A DNA stretch of 64,000 nucleotides from Curtobacterium sp. MCLR17_032 (GCF_003234795.2 NZ_CP126268.1:1984001-2048000); one strand, 5' to 3'. Positions 1 through 9,302 are shown, counted from the stretch's first letter. The notes: a model not told the origin generated them from the letters alone. Program-made: numbers and translations.

Positions 1-1632
1 CTGGATGAGCGAGGTCGACGACCGGAGGAAGCCTTCCTTGTCGGCGTCGAGGATCGCGACGAGCGAGACCTCCGGCAGGTCGAGGCCCTCACGCAGCAGG
101 TTGATGCCGATGAGCACGTCGTAGACGCCCTGGCGCAGCTCGGTGAGCAGCTCCACGCGCTTCAGGGTGTCGACGTCCGAGTGCAGGTAGCGCACCCGGA
201 CCCCGGCGTTGCCGAGGAAGTCGGTGAGCTCTTCGGCCATGCGCTTGGTCAGTGTGGTGACGAGCACGCGCTCGTTCTTCTCGGAGCGCTGCTTGATCTC
301 CTCGAGCAGGTCGTCGATCTGGCCGTCGCTCGGCTTGATGATGATCTCGGGGTCGATGAGGCCCGTCGGGCGGATGATCTGCTCGACGACGCTGTCCGTG
401 ATGCCGAGCTCGTACTTGCCGGGCGTCGCCGACAGGAAGACCTTCTGCCCGACGCGGTCGAGGAACTCCTCCCACTTCAGCGGGCGGTTGTCCATCGCGC
501 TCGGCAGCCGGAAGCCGTGCTCCACCAGGGTGCGCTTCCGGGAGGCGTCGCCCTCGTACATCGCACCGATCTGCGGCACCGTGACGTGCGACTCGTCGAT
601 GACCAGGAGGAAGTCCTCCGGGAAGTAGTCGATGAGGCAGTGCGGGGCTTCGCCGGGGCCGCGGCCCTCCATGTGGCGGGAGTAGTTCTCGATGCCCGAG
701 CAGAACCCGATCTGCTCCATCATCTCGATGTCGAAGGTGGTGCGCATCCGGAGCCGCTGGGCCTCGAGCAGCTTGCCCTGGCCCTCGAGCTCGGCGAGCC
801 GCTCGGCCAGCTCGTGCTTGATCGAGGTGATCGCCCGGTGCATGACGTCGGTGTCCGCGACGTAGTGGGACGCCGGGAAGATCGAGACGGCGGGCAGGTC
901 GTCGATGACGTTGCCGGTCAGCGGGTGCAGCGAGGACAGCGCTTCGATCTCGTCACCGAACATCTCGATGCGGATCGCGTGCTCTTCGTACATCGGGATG
1001 ATCTCGAGCGTGTCGCCGCGGACCCGGAAGGTGCCGCGGGCGAAGTCGACGTCGTTGCGCTGGTACTGCATGCTGACGAACTTCCGCACGAGCTGGTCGC
1101 GGGAGATGTTCTGCCCGATGTGCAGCGCGACCGAGGCGTTCATGTACTGCTCGGGCGTGCCGAGGCCGTAGATGCAGGACACGGTCGACACCACGACGGT
1201 GTCACGGCGGCTGAGCAGGGAGTTCGTCGTCGAGTGCCGCAGACGCTCGACCTCGGCGTTGACGGACGAGTCCTTCTCGATGAAGGTGTCCGTCTGCGGG
1301 ACGTAGGCCTCGGGCTGGTAGTAGTCGTAGTACGAGACGAAGTACTCGATGGCGTTGTTCGGCATCAGGCCGCGGAACTCGTTGGCGAGCTGCGCCGCCA
1401 GCGTCTTGTTGTGCGCGAGCACCAGCGTCGGCCGCTGCACCTGTTCGATCAGCCACGCGGTGGTCGCCGACTTGCCGGTACCGGTCGCACCGAGCAGCAC
1501 GACGTCGGTCTCACCCGCGTTGATGCGCCCGGCGAGTTCGGCGATGGCCGCGGGCTGGTCCCCACTCGGCATGTACTCGCTGATGACCTCGAACGGTCGG
1601 ATGGCACGCGTGGGCTCTACGGCAACTCCCAT
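1..1632 (-). CDS. uvrB: Excinuclease ABC subunit B (UvrB), C-terminus outside window
   Basis: UvrB is the damage-verifying helicase-like subunit of nucleotide excision repair; it is loaded by UvrA and recruits UvrC. The reverse-strand reading gives 544 codons starting [16 protein letters not shown] and running off the left edge, so roughly the last 150 residues are missing (family about 670-700). Visible motifs are the Walker A loop GATGTGKS near residue 47, the damage-probing beta-hairpin region [12 protein letters not shown] near 100, DESH in the helicase core and [25 protein letters not shown] near the end. The ATG at 1632 has no Shine-Dalgarno, but TACTGT lies 7 bases upstream, so the mRNA may be leaderless. 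No LexA-type operator was recognised. Confidence 0.97.
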   Translation of the reverse strand, partial: MGVAVEPTRAIRPFEVISEYMPSGDQPAAIAELAGRINAGETDVVLLGATGTGKSATTAWLIEQVQRPTLVLAHNKTLAAQLANEFRGLMPNNAIEYFVSYYDYYQPEAYVPQTDTFIEKDSSVNAEVERLRHSTTNSLLSRRDTVVVSTVSCIYGLGTPEQYMNASVALHIGQNISRDQLVRKFVSMQYQRNDVDFARGTFRVRGDTLEIIPMYEEHAIRIEMFGDEIEALSSLHPLTGNVIDDLPAVSIFPASHYVADTDVMHRAITSIKHELAERLAELEGQGKLLEAQRLRMRTTFDIEMMEQIGFCSGIENYSRHMEGRGPGEAPHCLIDYFPEDFLLVIDESHVTVPQIGAMYEGDASRKRTLVEHGFRLPSAMDNRPLKWEEFLDRVGQKVFLSATPGKYELGITDSVVEQIIRPTGLIDPEIIIKPSDGQIDDLLEEIKQRSEKNERVLVTTLTKRMAEELTDFLGNAGVRVRYLHSDVDTLKRVELLTELRQGVYDVLIGINLLREGLDLPEVSLVAILDADKEGFLRSSTSLIQ

Positions 1633-1639
1633 GGAGCCA

Positions 1640-1645
1640 ACAGTA
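1640..1645 (-). promoter_or_regulatory. Putative -10 element of leaderless uvrB
   Basis: Reading the minus strand, TACTGT (TAnnnT form) ends 7 bases before the uvrB ATG, and no Shine-Dalgarno is present between them. This is the spacing typical of leaderless actinobacterial transcripts. No convincing -35 hexamer was seen. Confidence 0.35.
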
Positions 1646-1775
1646 GGCGCGGCCGCTGACATCGGAGTGCTCTGCTCGCCCTCGGCGTACTGTCACCCGA
1701 TAGCGGACGCAGAGACACCTGATCGGCACCGGTCGTAGCCTCCGAGCCGTTCAGCAACCCGACCGAAGAGGCCCC

Positions 1776-3107
1776 ATGACCACGGCCCCCGCTGCAGCAC
1801 GAGCGACGGGCACCCCGTTCCGCGGACGCATCCGCGGGCGGGTGCTCCTGGTCCTCTGCTGCATGTACGCCATCTCGTACATCGACCGTACGAACATCTC
1901 GACCGCCCTCCCCTACATCACCGACGAGTTCGGCCTCAGCGACACCGACGCCGGGTTCATCGTCTCGGCGTTCGCACTGCCGTACGCCCTGCTGCAGGTG
2001 TTCGGCGGCACCATCAGCGAACGCTTCGGCCCGCGCCGCGCACTGTTCGTCATCACCGTCGTCTGGGGTGTCGCGACGCTCTGGACCGGACTGGCCACGG
2101 GCTTCTGGACGCTCTTCGCGGCGCGGCTGCTGCTCGGCCTCAGCGAGGCCGCGGCGTTCCCGTCCGCCACCCAGGCGATGAGCCGCTGGATCCCCCGCGA
2201 CCGCAACGGCTTCGCACAGGGTGTGGTCCACTCCGCCGCGCGGCTCGGCAACGCCCTCGCACCGCTCGTCGTCGCCTACTTCATCGCGATCAGCGGCTGG
2301 CGCCTGGCGTTCTTCGCCACCGCCGTGCTCTCCGTGGCCTGGGGCATCACCTGGTTCGTCCTGTTCCGCGACCGCCCCGAGGACGCCCGCGGGATCACGA
2401 AGGCCGAACTCGCCGAACTGCCACCAGTCGAGACCCGCGCCACCCGCCCGCCGGTGCCGTGGCGCGCCCTGGCGAGGCAGGTCCTGCCGGTGTCCTTCGT
2501 CGACTTCGGGTACGGGTGGACCCTCTGGGTGTTCCTCACGTGGATCCCGACGTTCCTCAGCGACCAGTACGACCTCGAGATCAGCGCCTTCGCCTGGTTC
2601 ACGACCGCCGTCCTCCTGGCCGGGGTCGTCGGCGACACGGTCGGCGGGCTGCTCAGCGACCGGATCATCCACCGCGGTGGCGACCCGCGGCACGCACGAC
2701 GCCTGGTCCTGGTGATCGGGCTCGGTGGGTCGCTGGTCTGCCTGCTCCCGCTCGTCGTCGTCGGGCAGAGCCTGACCGTCGCGACCGTGTCACTCGCCCT
2801 GTCGTTCTTCTTCCTCGAGCTCTGCAACGCGAACCTGTGGGCGATCCCGATGGACGTCGCCCCGCAGTGGTCCGGCACGGCGTCCGGGTTCATGAACACC
2901 GGGTTCGGCGTCGCCGGTGTCGTCTCCCCCATCGTGTTCGGCGTCCTCATCGACGCCTCCGGGTGGCAGCTGCCGTTCGGGATCTCGTGCGCGCTGCTCG
3001 CGGGTGCCGCGGTGGTCGCGTGGGTGATGAAGCCGCAGCGCCTCACCGTGACCGACGGCGTGCTCGAGGTGGGCGTCCCCGCGGTCGAGCGCGACGCCAC
3101 GCAGTAG
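1776..3107 (+). CDS. MFS transporter, anion:cation symporter-like
   Basis: This 443-residue protein is a 12-helix major facilitator of the inner membrane. The first helix carries YIDRTNIS (residues 35-42), a signature seen in the ACS group that carries organic anions such as hexuronates, galactonate, phthalate or other aromatic acids. The loop motif ISERFGPRR follows helix 2-3, and about residues 200-230 form the central cytoplasmic loop. The ATG has GAAGAGG about 4 bases upstream. It is the only plus-strand gene in the left 13 kb, divergent from uvrB and convergent with the acyltransferase. The substrate cannot be read from sequence; the neighbouring AMP-ligase suggests a carboxylic acid (inference). 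Confidence 0.85.
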   Translation: MTTAPAAARATGTPFRGRIRGRVLLVLCCMYAISYIDRTNISTALPYITDEFGLSDTDAGFIVSAFALPYALLQVFGGTISERFGPRRALFVITVVWGVATLWTGLATGFWTLFAARLLLGLSEAAAFPSATQAMSRWIPRDRNGFAQGVVHSAARLGNALAPLVVAYFIAISGWRLAFFATAVLSVAWGITWFVLFRDRPEDARGITKAELAELPPVETRATRPPVPWRALARQVLPVSFVDFGYGWTLWVFLTWIPTFLSDQYDLEISAFAWFTTAVLLAGVVGDTVGGLLSDRIIHRGGDPRHARRLVLVIGLGGSLVCLLPLVVVGQSLTVATVSLALSFFFLELCNANLWAIPMDVAPQWSGTASGFMNTGFGVAGVVSPIVFGVLIDASGWQLPFGISCALLAGAAVVAWVMKPQRLTVTDGVLEVGVPAVERDATQ

Positions 3108-3130
3108 CGTCCGGCGGTCACCGATCCGTC

Positions 3131-3174
3131 CGACGCGGGGCGGGCCTCCAGTCCGGGAGGCGCGCCCCACGTCG
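3131..3174. terminator. Bidirectional terminator hairpin
   Basis: An 18-base arm GACGCGGGGCGGGCCTCC (3132-3149) pairs with GGAGGCGCGCCCCACGTC (from 3157) with two mismatches and a short loop. It lies between the convergent MFS and acyltransferase genes, so it probably serves both. It shares the GGGAGGC core with other hairpins in the window. Confidence 0.6.
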
Positions 3175-3191
3175 GTCCGCACCGACCGTCG

Positions 3192-4346
3192 TCAGGCGCG
3201 CACCCGCCGCGCCCGCGACGGCCGACCGGTCAGCGGCACGCTGAGCGGCGTCCAGCGGAACGCCTCCGTCACCGCGACCGACAGCACGAGCACGAGCACG
3301 TACGTGACGAGCGTCAGCCACGGCTTCGGCACCGCCGACTCGAGCCAGCTGTCGCCGTACAGCAGGACCCAGATCATGAACGGGTGGCTGAGGAAGATGC
3401 CGAACGACCGGTCCGAGCCGTAGTCGACGACCCGCGCCAGGGCGGAGCCGGCCCGGCGGCGGTCCGCCCAGGCCGCACCGATCGCCAGGAACCCGACGAA
3501 GACGGCGGTGCTCCAGAGCACCTGCACGGGCTGCAGCGGGGTGCCGGCGGCGTACAGCGACTGGCCGAGGCCGACCTGCAGCCACCACACGCCGAGCGTG
3601 AGCGCCCCGGTGCCCGCGAAGGCCCAGAGGACGGCGCGGCGGTGCTCGCGGATGAAGCGGAGGAACGGGTCCGCGTGGTCTGCGGCCACCGCCCCGGAGA
3701 CGATGAAGAACACGTACGAGAAGAAGAACTGCTTCTGGTACCCGTGCAGCCAGTCGATCGAGTGCGGCCAGTACTTGTAGGCGGCGAACACGGCGAGCTG
3801 CAGCAGGAACGCGACGACCAGCACCGTGACGTGGTGCCGCCGGGTGACCCGGACCAGCCAGATGATCACCGGCAGCAGCAGGTACACCTGCATCGTCACG
3901 AGCAGGAAGTAGAGGTGGTACCAGGACGTCCCGGTGACGATCCCCTCGGCGGCGGTCGTGACCAGCGCCGGCACGTCTCCCCGGGTCGACGAGCTGGCCA
4001 GCCAGGACGCGGCGACGTACACGAACGACCACGCCAGGTAGGGCACGCCGACGAGCAGGAACCGGCGCGGCCAGAACTGCGTGAGCGGGCGCGGTCGGAG
4101 TGACCAGCTGTAGACGAGCACGAACGCCGTGAGCGAGAAGAACACCAGCCGGGTGAAGTGCAGCAGCCCGAGCAGGGCGTTCAGCGGGACGTCGTCGGCG
4201 GCGATGGTGTGGCTCGTGGTGTGCACGCCGATGACGCACGCGAACGTGAGGATGCGGAGGACGTCGACCTCGTACAGGTGCCGGGGCTTGCCGGACGCCG
4301 TGCGGGTCGGGGTCTGCACGCCGGGCGTGTCGGTGGCGGCGCTCAC
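3192..4346 (-). CDS. Membrane acyltransferase, acyltransferase-3 family
   Basis: A 384-residue polytopic protein of the acyltransferase-3 (AT3/OafA-like) family, which moves acyl groups, commonly acetyl, onto carbohydrates or lipids across the membrane. The family motif R-X10-H is present as R31 and H42 in the first membrane segment (DVLRILTFACVIGVH), followed by about nine further hydrophobic segments. There is no C-terminal SGNH domain, so it is a stand-alone AT3. Its GTG start overlaps the stop of the upstream AMP-ligase (GTGA), implying translational coupling and perhaps a shared pathway. The acceptor is unknown; a cell-surface glycan or glycolipid is the likeliest guess. Confidence 0.82.
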   Translation of the reverse strand: MSAATDTPGVQTPTRTASGKPRHLYEVDVLRILTFACVIGVHTTSHTIAADDVPLNALLGLLHFTRLVFFSLTAFVLVYSWSLRPRPLTQFWPRRFLLVGVPYLAWSFVYVAASWLASSSTRGDVPALVTTAAEGIVTGTSWYHLYFLLVTMQVYLLLPVIIWLVRVTRRHHVTVLVVAFLLQLAVFAAYKYWPHSIDWLHGYQKQFFFSYVFFIVSGAVAADHADPFLRFIREHRRAVLWAFAGTGALTLGVWWLQVGLGQSLYAAGTPLQPVQVLWSTAVFVGFLAIGAAWADRRRAGSALARVVDYGSDRSFGIFLSHPFMIWVLLYGDSWLESAVPKPWLTLVTYVLVLVLSVAVTEAFRWTPLSVPLTGRPSRARRVRA

Positions 4347-5932
4347 CGGGACTCGGTCATCGCTCGGACGCGGGCACGCTGCACCTTGCCGGTCGGTGCC
4401 CGCGGCAGGTCGGGGACGACGGAGATCTCGGCCGGACGACGGAACCGGGTCAGGGCGGACTCGGCCAGGGCGGTCAGGTCGGCGACGAGCCCGTCGATGT
4501 CGGCGTCCGCCTGCGGGATGACGTACGCCACCGGAACGGCACCGAGCACCTCGTCCGGCCGACCCACCACGACCGCTTCGAGCACGCGGGGATCGCGGAG
4601 CAGGACGTCCTCGACCTCGGACGGGTAGACCTTCTCACCGCCGCGGTTGATGACGTCGTCGGACCGCCCGGCGAGCGACACCCAGCCGTCGTCGGCGACG
4701 GACCCGAGGTCGCCGGTGGACAGCCAGCCGTCGGCGTCGAACCGGTCCGCCGCCCGGCCGCCCAGGTACGAGCGGACGATGCCCGGACCACGCACCCAGA
4801 GGGCACCGATCTCGCCGGCCGGCAGGAGGGCGCCGTCCTCGCCACGCACCTGGACCTCGGAGCCGACGGGCAGTCCGACGCTGCCCGGTCGGGCCGGTGC
4901 GTCGAGGGGCGTCGCGGTGATCTGGCTGGCACCCTCGGTCATGCCCCAGCTCACCACGAGCGGCAGGTCCCCGAGGGCGGCGCGCACCGGGTCCGGCAGC
5001 GGGGCGGAGGCGCTCCGGACGAACCGCAGCGACGCCGGCGGCTGCAGCGGTCCGGTCTTCGCCAGGACCGCCAGGACCGCCGGCACGGCGTTCAGCCAGG
5101 TCACCCGGCGGGCCGTGAGCAGTTCCCAGAACCCGGTCCGGCGGAACCGGCGGTCGAGCACCAGCGTCGCCCCGGCCACGAGCGTGGCGACGAGGCCCAC
5201 CACCTCGGCGTTGACGTGGAACAGCGGCAGCGAGTTGAAGCCCCGGTCCTCGGCGGTCAGCCCGTTGTGCCGGGCGATCGCCTGCGCCACGAACCGGAGC
5301 TGCGACTCCGGCAGCTCGACGCCCTTCGGCGTCCCGGTGGACCCGGAGGTGAAGAGCACGACAGAGCCCTCGCCGGGGCCGTCGGTGGGCGCGTCCGGGA
5401 CGTCGCCGTCGCGGACCCCGACCGGGAGGCCCGTGGCTGGGTCGACGCCGGCCGCGGGCGGTCCGGGGACGGTCGCGCCGGCACGGTCGACGCCAGGGGC
5501 CCCGGCGGTCCCGGCCGTTCCGGCTGTTCCGGCTGTTCCGGCTGGCGCACGGTCCGACACGACCATCGATGCGCCGCCGAGGAGCGCCGCGAGCCGTGCG
5601 GGTTCCGAGGGCGGCTGCCCGGTGTCGACCGGCACGGAGCGCCGCCCGGAGGCGATCGCGGTGAGGTGCACGACGGCGAAAGCGATCGGGTCCCCCACGT
5701 CGACCAGGACACCGCCGGAGGCCGGGACACCGATCGCGTCGAAGGTCCGGGACCACGCGGTGACGGCAGCGTCGAGACCGCCGTACGTCAGCGTCCGGTC
5801 GGAGCGGGCGTCCTCGAGGTAGACGTGGTCCGGGGTCTGCTCGGCACGCTGCCGGATGAGCGCCGCGAGGGTCGTCTCGTGGCCGGCGACCGGCGTGGGG
5901 TCGGGTGTGGGGTGTTCACCGTCGTGCTGCAC
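4343..5932 (-). CDS. AMP-dependent acyl-/aryl-CoA ligase family protein
   Basis: A 529-residue ANL-superfamily enzyme that would activate a carboxylate with ATP to an acyl-adenylate and normally pass it to CoA. Motifs: P-loop FTSGSTGTPKG (194-204), GMTEGASQI in the core, STGDLG and the hinge-like GRSDDVINRGGEKVYPSEVE, and catalytic lysine in PTGKVQR near residue 516. It is about full length. An odd GTAG-repeat linker occupies residues 132-145, encoded by tandem 9-base units. The start lies 22 bases after the hydrolase stop, and the 3' end overlaps the acyltransferase, so coaE, hydrolase, ligase and acyltransferase look like one transcript. Substrate unknown; o-succinylbenzoate, fatty or aromatic acids are all possible. 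Confidence 0.85.
   Translation of the reverse strand: MQHDGEHPTPDPTPVAGHETTLAALIRQRAEQTPDHVYLEDARSDRTLTYGGLDAAVTAWSRTFDAIGVPASGGVLVDVGDPIAFAVVHLTAIASGRRSVPVDTGQPPSEPARLAALLGGASMVVSDRAPAGTAGTAGTAGTAGAPGVDRAGATVPGPPAAGVDPATGLPVGVRDGDVPDAPTDGPGEGSVVLFTSGSTGTPKGVELPESQLRFVAQAIARHNGLTAEDRGFNSLPLFHVNAEVVGLVATLVAGATLVLDRRFRRTGFWELLTARRVTWLNAVPAVLAVLAKTGPLQPPASLRFVRSASAPLPDPVRAALGDLPLVVSWGMTEGASQITATPLDAPARPGSVGLPVGSEVQVRGEDGALLPAGEIGALWVRGPGIVRSYLGGRAADRFDADGWLSTGDLGSVADDGWVSLAGRSDDVINRGGEKVYPSEVEDVLLRDPRVLEAVVVGRPDEVLGAVPVAYVIPQADADIDGLVADLTALAESALTRFRRPAEISVVPDLPRAPTGKVQRARVRAMTESR
5506..5541. repeat. Tandem 9-bp repeat inside the ligase gene
   Basis: Four consecutive 9-base units (CGGTCCCGG, CCGTTCCGG, CTGTTCCGG, CTGTTCCGG on the plus strand) encode the Gly-Thr-Ala run of the ligase. 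The unit length is a multiple of three, so slippage would change linker length without a frameshift. Confidence 0.8.
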
Positions 5933-5954
5933 CGACTCATCGTATTTCCGCTGG

Positions 5955-7067
5955 CTATGACCGTCCGGAGGGAACGGCCGGAGTCGGGAACCGGTGCAGC
6001 ATCCACTGCCAGATCCGGAGCATCCGCGGGTCGCCGTGCTCGTCGAGCGGCGTCGAGTCCTTGATGATCCGCGAGTGCGCCCAGTGCGGGTTGCCCACCG
6101 GCAGGTCGGTGAGGATCGCGTGCGGGTCCGCGCCCGGTGGTGGGGGCTCGGTGTCGGTCCGCCACGGTCCGCCGGTTCCCGCCGAGCCGAGGGAGTTGCC
6201 CGAACCGAGGGTGCCGCTCGGGCCCTCGTCCCGTCGGTCGCCGTCGAGCCCCATCGCCGACCAGGAGCCGGTGATCCGCGGGCCGAACTCGTCGCGGACG
6301 TCGTCCAGTGCGTACATCCGGCTCACCGGGGTCTGGCCGGGGTGGTCCATCCACGCGGCGTGCACCGGACCGACCGACTCGACGGGCGACGAGAACATCA
6401 GCGCCCCGAGCACCGGCCGGATGTGGGCGATGTACGCGGCCTCCCCGCCGCCCTGCGAGTGCCCGGCGACGACGATGTCCTGCCACTGGATGTCCTCGTC
6501 GGAGTGCACGAACCGGCCCCAGCCGCCGGCGGGGTCGACGTCGTCCAGGTGCGCCACGGCGTCGCGGAAGCGTGACACGATCGAGCCCGCCGGGCTCACG
6601 TCGCTGAGTGCCGAACCCCGCGTGCCGTCGAACCGGTTCCGCTGGACCTGGCCGTAGCAGCGGGCGTCGGCCTCGCAGGTGCCAGACAGGGTCTTGCCGA
6701 GGTTCCAGTAGTCGAGCCCGAGCACGTGGTACCCGTCGTCGAGCGCCGTGGTGAGGAACCGCTGGTAGTCGGCCGGCTTCGCCCGGGTGGCCGGCAGGAA
6801 CAGCAGCAGCGGACCGCTCGGCGAGGTCCGGGCGGCGAAGTCGTCACGGTTCGGGGCCAGGCGCTCCCCGTCGATCGCACCGAGCCGGAAGCGGTGGAAC
6901 TCGCTGTGCGGCGCCTCACCGGGCTCCAGCGTGCGGTGGGGTTGCGCCGGCCGACCACCCTCTGCGACACGCTGCCCGCCGAGCACGTTCGCCCCGACGA
7001 GTGCGGCGAGGCCCATGGCGACCAGGACGATGACCGCGACGACGAGCAGCCGGTGGCGCGTCCTCAT
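5955..7067 (-). CDS. Exported alpha/beta hydrolase with GHSQGG nucleophile elbow
   Basis: A 370-residue protein with a hydrophobic N-terminal segment (about 8-27) after MRTRHR, consistent with a signal anchor or signal peptide, so the enzyme likely acts outside the membrane. The core is an alpha/beta hydrolase: oxyanion strand LLLFLPATRAKP (87-98) and nucleophile elbow AGHSQGG with S204. D255/D256 and a late histidine (H315 or H331) are plausible triad members. C131 and C137 could form a disulphide. It resembles BPSS1187-like esterases rather than lipases. The ATG overlaps the coaE stop (ATGA). Substrate unknown; with the ligase and acyltransferase it may process an ester (inference). Confidence 0.72.
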   Translation of the reverse strand: MRTRHRLLVVAVIVLVAMGLAALVGANVLGGQRVAEGGRPAQPHRTLEPGEAPHSEFHRFRLGAIDGERLAPNRDDFAARTSPSGPLLLFLPATRAKPADYQRFLTTALDDGYHVLGLDYWNLGKTLSGTCEADARCYGQVQRNRFDGTRGSALSDVSPAGSIVSRFRDAVAHLDDVDPAGGWGRFVHSDEDIQWQDIVVAGHSQGGGEAAYIAHIRPVLGALMFSSPVESVGPVHAAWMDHPGQTPVSRMYALDDVRDEFGPRITGSWSAMGLDGDRRDEGPSGTLGSGNSLGSAGTGGPWRTDTEPPPPGADPHAILTDLPVGNPHWAHSRIIKDSTPLDEHGDPRMLRIWQWMLHRFPTPAVPSGRS

Positions 7068-7666
7068 CGGACGAGTCGCGCCCAGACCTCGTCGGCCGAG
7101 CGGATCGTCTGCTCGAGGGTGCCGGTCGCGTCGACGACGTGGTCGGCGAGGGCGAGGCGGTCGGCGTCGGAGGCCTGCGCCGCCACCCGTCGCTCAGCGT
7201 CCTCCCGGCGCATCCCCCGGTGTTCGACGAGCCGCTCGATCCGCACCGCGGCGGGGGCGTCGACGACCACGACGGCGTCGAACCGGAGCGGCCGTGACCC
7301 CTCGGCCTCGGCGAGCAACGGCACGTCGTAGACGACGACGGCGTCCGGGTCGGCTGCCTCGGCGGCGTCGAAGCGCTGCTGTGCGAGGCGCCAGACCTCC
7401 GGGTGGGTGATGCCTTCGAGGGCCCTGCGTGCCTCCGGGTCGACGAAGACGACCGCACCGAGAGCGGGCCGGTCGAGACTGCCGTCCGGGGCGATCACCG
7501 CGTCACCGAAGCGCTCCCGGACCGCCTGCAGACCCGGGCTGCCCGGCGCCACGGCGTCGCGTGCGAGCCGGTCGGCGTCGACGACCACCGCGCCGTGTTC
7601 CGCGAACCGCGACGAGACGGTCGACTTGCCCGCGGCGATGCCGCCCGTGAGTCCGATGATGCGCAC
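7064..7666 (-). CDS. coaE: Dephospho-CoA kinase
   Basis: CoaE phosphorylates the 3'-hydroxyl of dephospho-CoA with ATP, the last step of coenzyme A synthesis, in the cytoplasm. The 200-residue protein has the usual length and begins with the P-loop GLTGGIAAGKST (5-16). The CoA-domain region DADRLARDAV and the lid-region RRVAAQ are present. It follows the rpsA terminator and heads the coaE-hydrolase-ligase-acyltransferase string. In many actinobacteria it directly neighbours uvrB; here four genes intervene. Confidence 0.96.
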   Translation of the reverse strand: MRIIGLTGGIAAGKSTVSSRFAEHGAVVVDADRLARDAVAPGSPGLQAVRERFGDAVIAPDGSLDRPALGAVVFVDPEARRALEGITHPEVWRLAQQRFDAAEAADPDAVVVYDVPLLAEAEGSRPLRFDAVVVVDAPAAVRIERLVEHRGMRREDAERRVAAQASDADRLALADHVVDATGTLEQTIRSADEVWARLVR

Positions 7667-7745
7667 CCCGACAGCGTCGCACGGACTGCTCCACGAATGC
7701 TCCCAGCCGAGATCGCCGTCGCGGCGAGCCCTATGACGCCGAAGA

Positions 7746-7787
7746 GCCCGGCCCCGGTCGTCCCCTGGGGGACGATCAGGACCGGGC
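7746..7787 (-). terminator. rpsA terminator hairpin
   Basis: An 18-base arm (7746-7763) pairs with 7770-7787 around a 6-base loop with three or four mismatches. It lies about 60 bases beyond the rpsA stop and ahead of coaE. No long T-run follows, as is usual for high-GC actinobacterial hairpins. Confidence 0.6.
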
Positions 7788-7850
7788 TCTCGGTCGATGC
7801 GACGGGTGATCAGCTCACCCGGTCACATCCGTTCAGCTGGTGCTGGTCGT

Positions 7851-9302
7851 TCAGCTGTTGCTGAGCTTCTCGCGCAGCGCTGCGAGGGACGCGTCGTCGG
7901 CGAGGGTGCCGGCTCCGGTTGCCTCGCTCGTGAACGTCGAAGCGGCGGCCGGGAGGTCGAAGCCACCCTGCGCCTCTTCGGTGAGGGACTTGGCGACCTG
8001 GGCCTTGTGGGCCTCCCAACGCGCCTGGGCGGCCGCGTACTGGCCCTCCCACTCGGTGCGCTGGGTGTCGTAGCCCTCGAGCCACTCGTTGGTCTCCGGG
8101 TCGAAGCCCTCGGGGTACTTGTAGTCACCCTTGTCGTCGTACTCGGTCGGCATGCCGTAGAGCGCCGGGTCGAACTCGGTGCTCTCCGGGTCGACGCCCT
8201 CGTTGGCCTGCTTGAGGCTGAGCGAGATGCGGCGACGGTCGAGGTCGATGTCGATGATCTTGACGAAGACCTCGTCGCCCACGGACACGACCTGCTCGGC
8301 GAGCTCGACGTGCTTGTTCGAGAGCTCCGAGATGTGCACCAGGCCCTCGATGCCGTCCGCGACGCGGACGAAGGCACCGAACGGCACGAGCTTCGTGACC
8401 TTGCCCGGCGCGATCTGACCGATCGCGTGGGTGCGGGCGAAGACCTGCCACGGGTCTTCCTGGGTGGCCTTGAGCGAGAGCGACACGCGCTCGCGGTCCA
8501 GGTCCACCTCGAGGATCTCGACGGTGACTTCCTGACCGACCTCGACGACCTCGCTGGCGTGCTCGATGTGCTTCCAGCTGAGCTCGGAGACGTGGACGAG
8601 ACCGTCGACGCCGCCGAGGTCGACGAACGCACCGAAGTTGACGATCGACGAGACGACGCCCTTGCGGACCTGGCCCTTGTGGAGGTTGTTCAGGAAGGTG
8701 GTGCGCGACTCGGACTGCGTCTGCTCGAGCAGGGCGCGGCGCGAGAGGACCACGTTGTTGCGGTTCTTGTCGAGTTCGAGGATCTTCGCCTCGAGCTCCT
8801 GACCGAGGTACGGCGTCAGGTCGCGGACACGGCGCAGCTCGATGAGCGATGCCGGGAGGAAGCCGCGGAGACCGATGTCGACGATCAAACCGCCCTTGAC
8901 GACCTCGATGACCGTGCCGGTCACGACGCCGTCGGACTCCTTGATCTTCTCGACGTCGCCCCATGCACGCTCGTACTGTGCACGCTTCTTCGACAGGATC
9001 AGGCGGCCTTCCTTGTCCTCCTTCTGGAGGACCAGGGCCTCGACCTCGTCACCGACGTTGACGACCTCGTTGGGGTCGACGTCGTGCTTGATCGAGAGCT
9101 CGCGCGAGGGGATGACACCCTCGGTCTTGTACCCGACGTCGAGGAGGACCTCGTCGCGGTCGATCTTCACGACGGTGCCGGAGATGAGGTCTCCGTCGTT
9201 GAAGAACTTCAGGGTCTTCTCGACCTCGGCCAGGAAGTCATCAGCCGAGCCGATGTCGTTGATGGCGACCTGCTTGGGAGCCTTGGTCGTGGTGGTTGTC
9301 AT
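7851..9302 (-). CDS. rpsA: 30S ribosomal protein S1
   Basis: S1 binds mRNA on the 30S subunit through repeated OB-fold S1 domains. The protein is 483 residues with four S1 domains (roughly 35-105, 120-185, 205-275, 290-360), each ending in repeats such as RVSLSLKATQ and RISLSLKQAN, then an acidic and aromatic C-terminal extension (about 370-483). I start at MTTTTTKAPKQVAINDIG (9302), not the upstream in-frame ATG at 9398, because the family begins there and GGAG precedes it. A TTGTGG-17-TAGACT promoter lies about 130 bases upstream, giving a long leader. Actinobacterial S1 lacks some E. coli domains, consistent with this length. Confidence 0.96.
   Translation of the reverse strand: MTTTTTKAPKQVAINDIGSADDFLAEVEKTLKFFNDGDLISGTVVKIDRDEVLLDVGYKTEGVIPSRELSIKHDVDPNEVVNVGDEVEALVLQKEDKEGRLILSKKRAQYERAWGDVEKIKESDGVVTGTVIEVVKGGLIVDIGLRGFLPASLIELRRVRDLTPYLGQELEAKILELDKNRNNVVLSRRALLEQTQSESRTTFLNNLHKGQVRKGVVSSIVNFGAFVDLGGVDGLVHVSELSWKHIEHASEVVEVGQEVTVEILEVDLDRERVSLSLKATQEDPWQVFARTHAIGQIAPGKVTKLVPFGAFVRVADGIEGLVHISELSNKHVELAEQVVSVGDEVFVKIIDIDLDRRRISLSLKQANEGVDPESTEFDPALYGMPTEYDDKGDYKYPEGFDPETNEWLEGYDTQRTEWEGQYAAAQARWEAHKAQVAKSLTEEAQGGFDLPAAASTFTSEATGAGTLADDASLAALREKLSNS

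Noticed and set aside
181..1659. A 492-residue plus-strand frame at the left end
   Set aside because: It is antisense to uvrB, which is clearly coding on the other strand.
1633..1775. LexA operator upstream of uvrB
   Set aside because: No convincing SOS-box palindrome was found when reading both strands of the gap.
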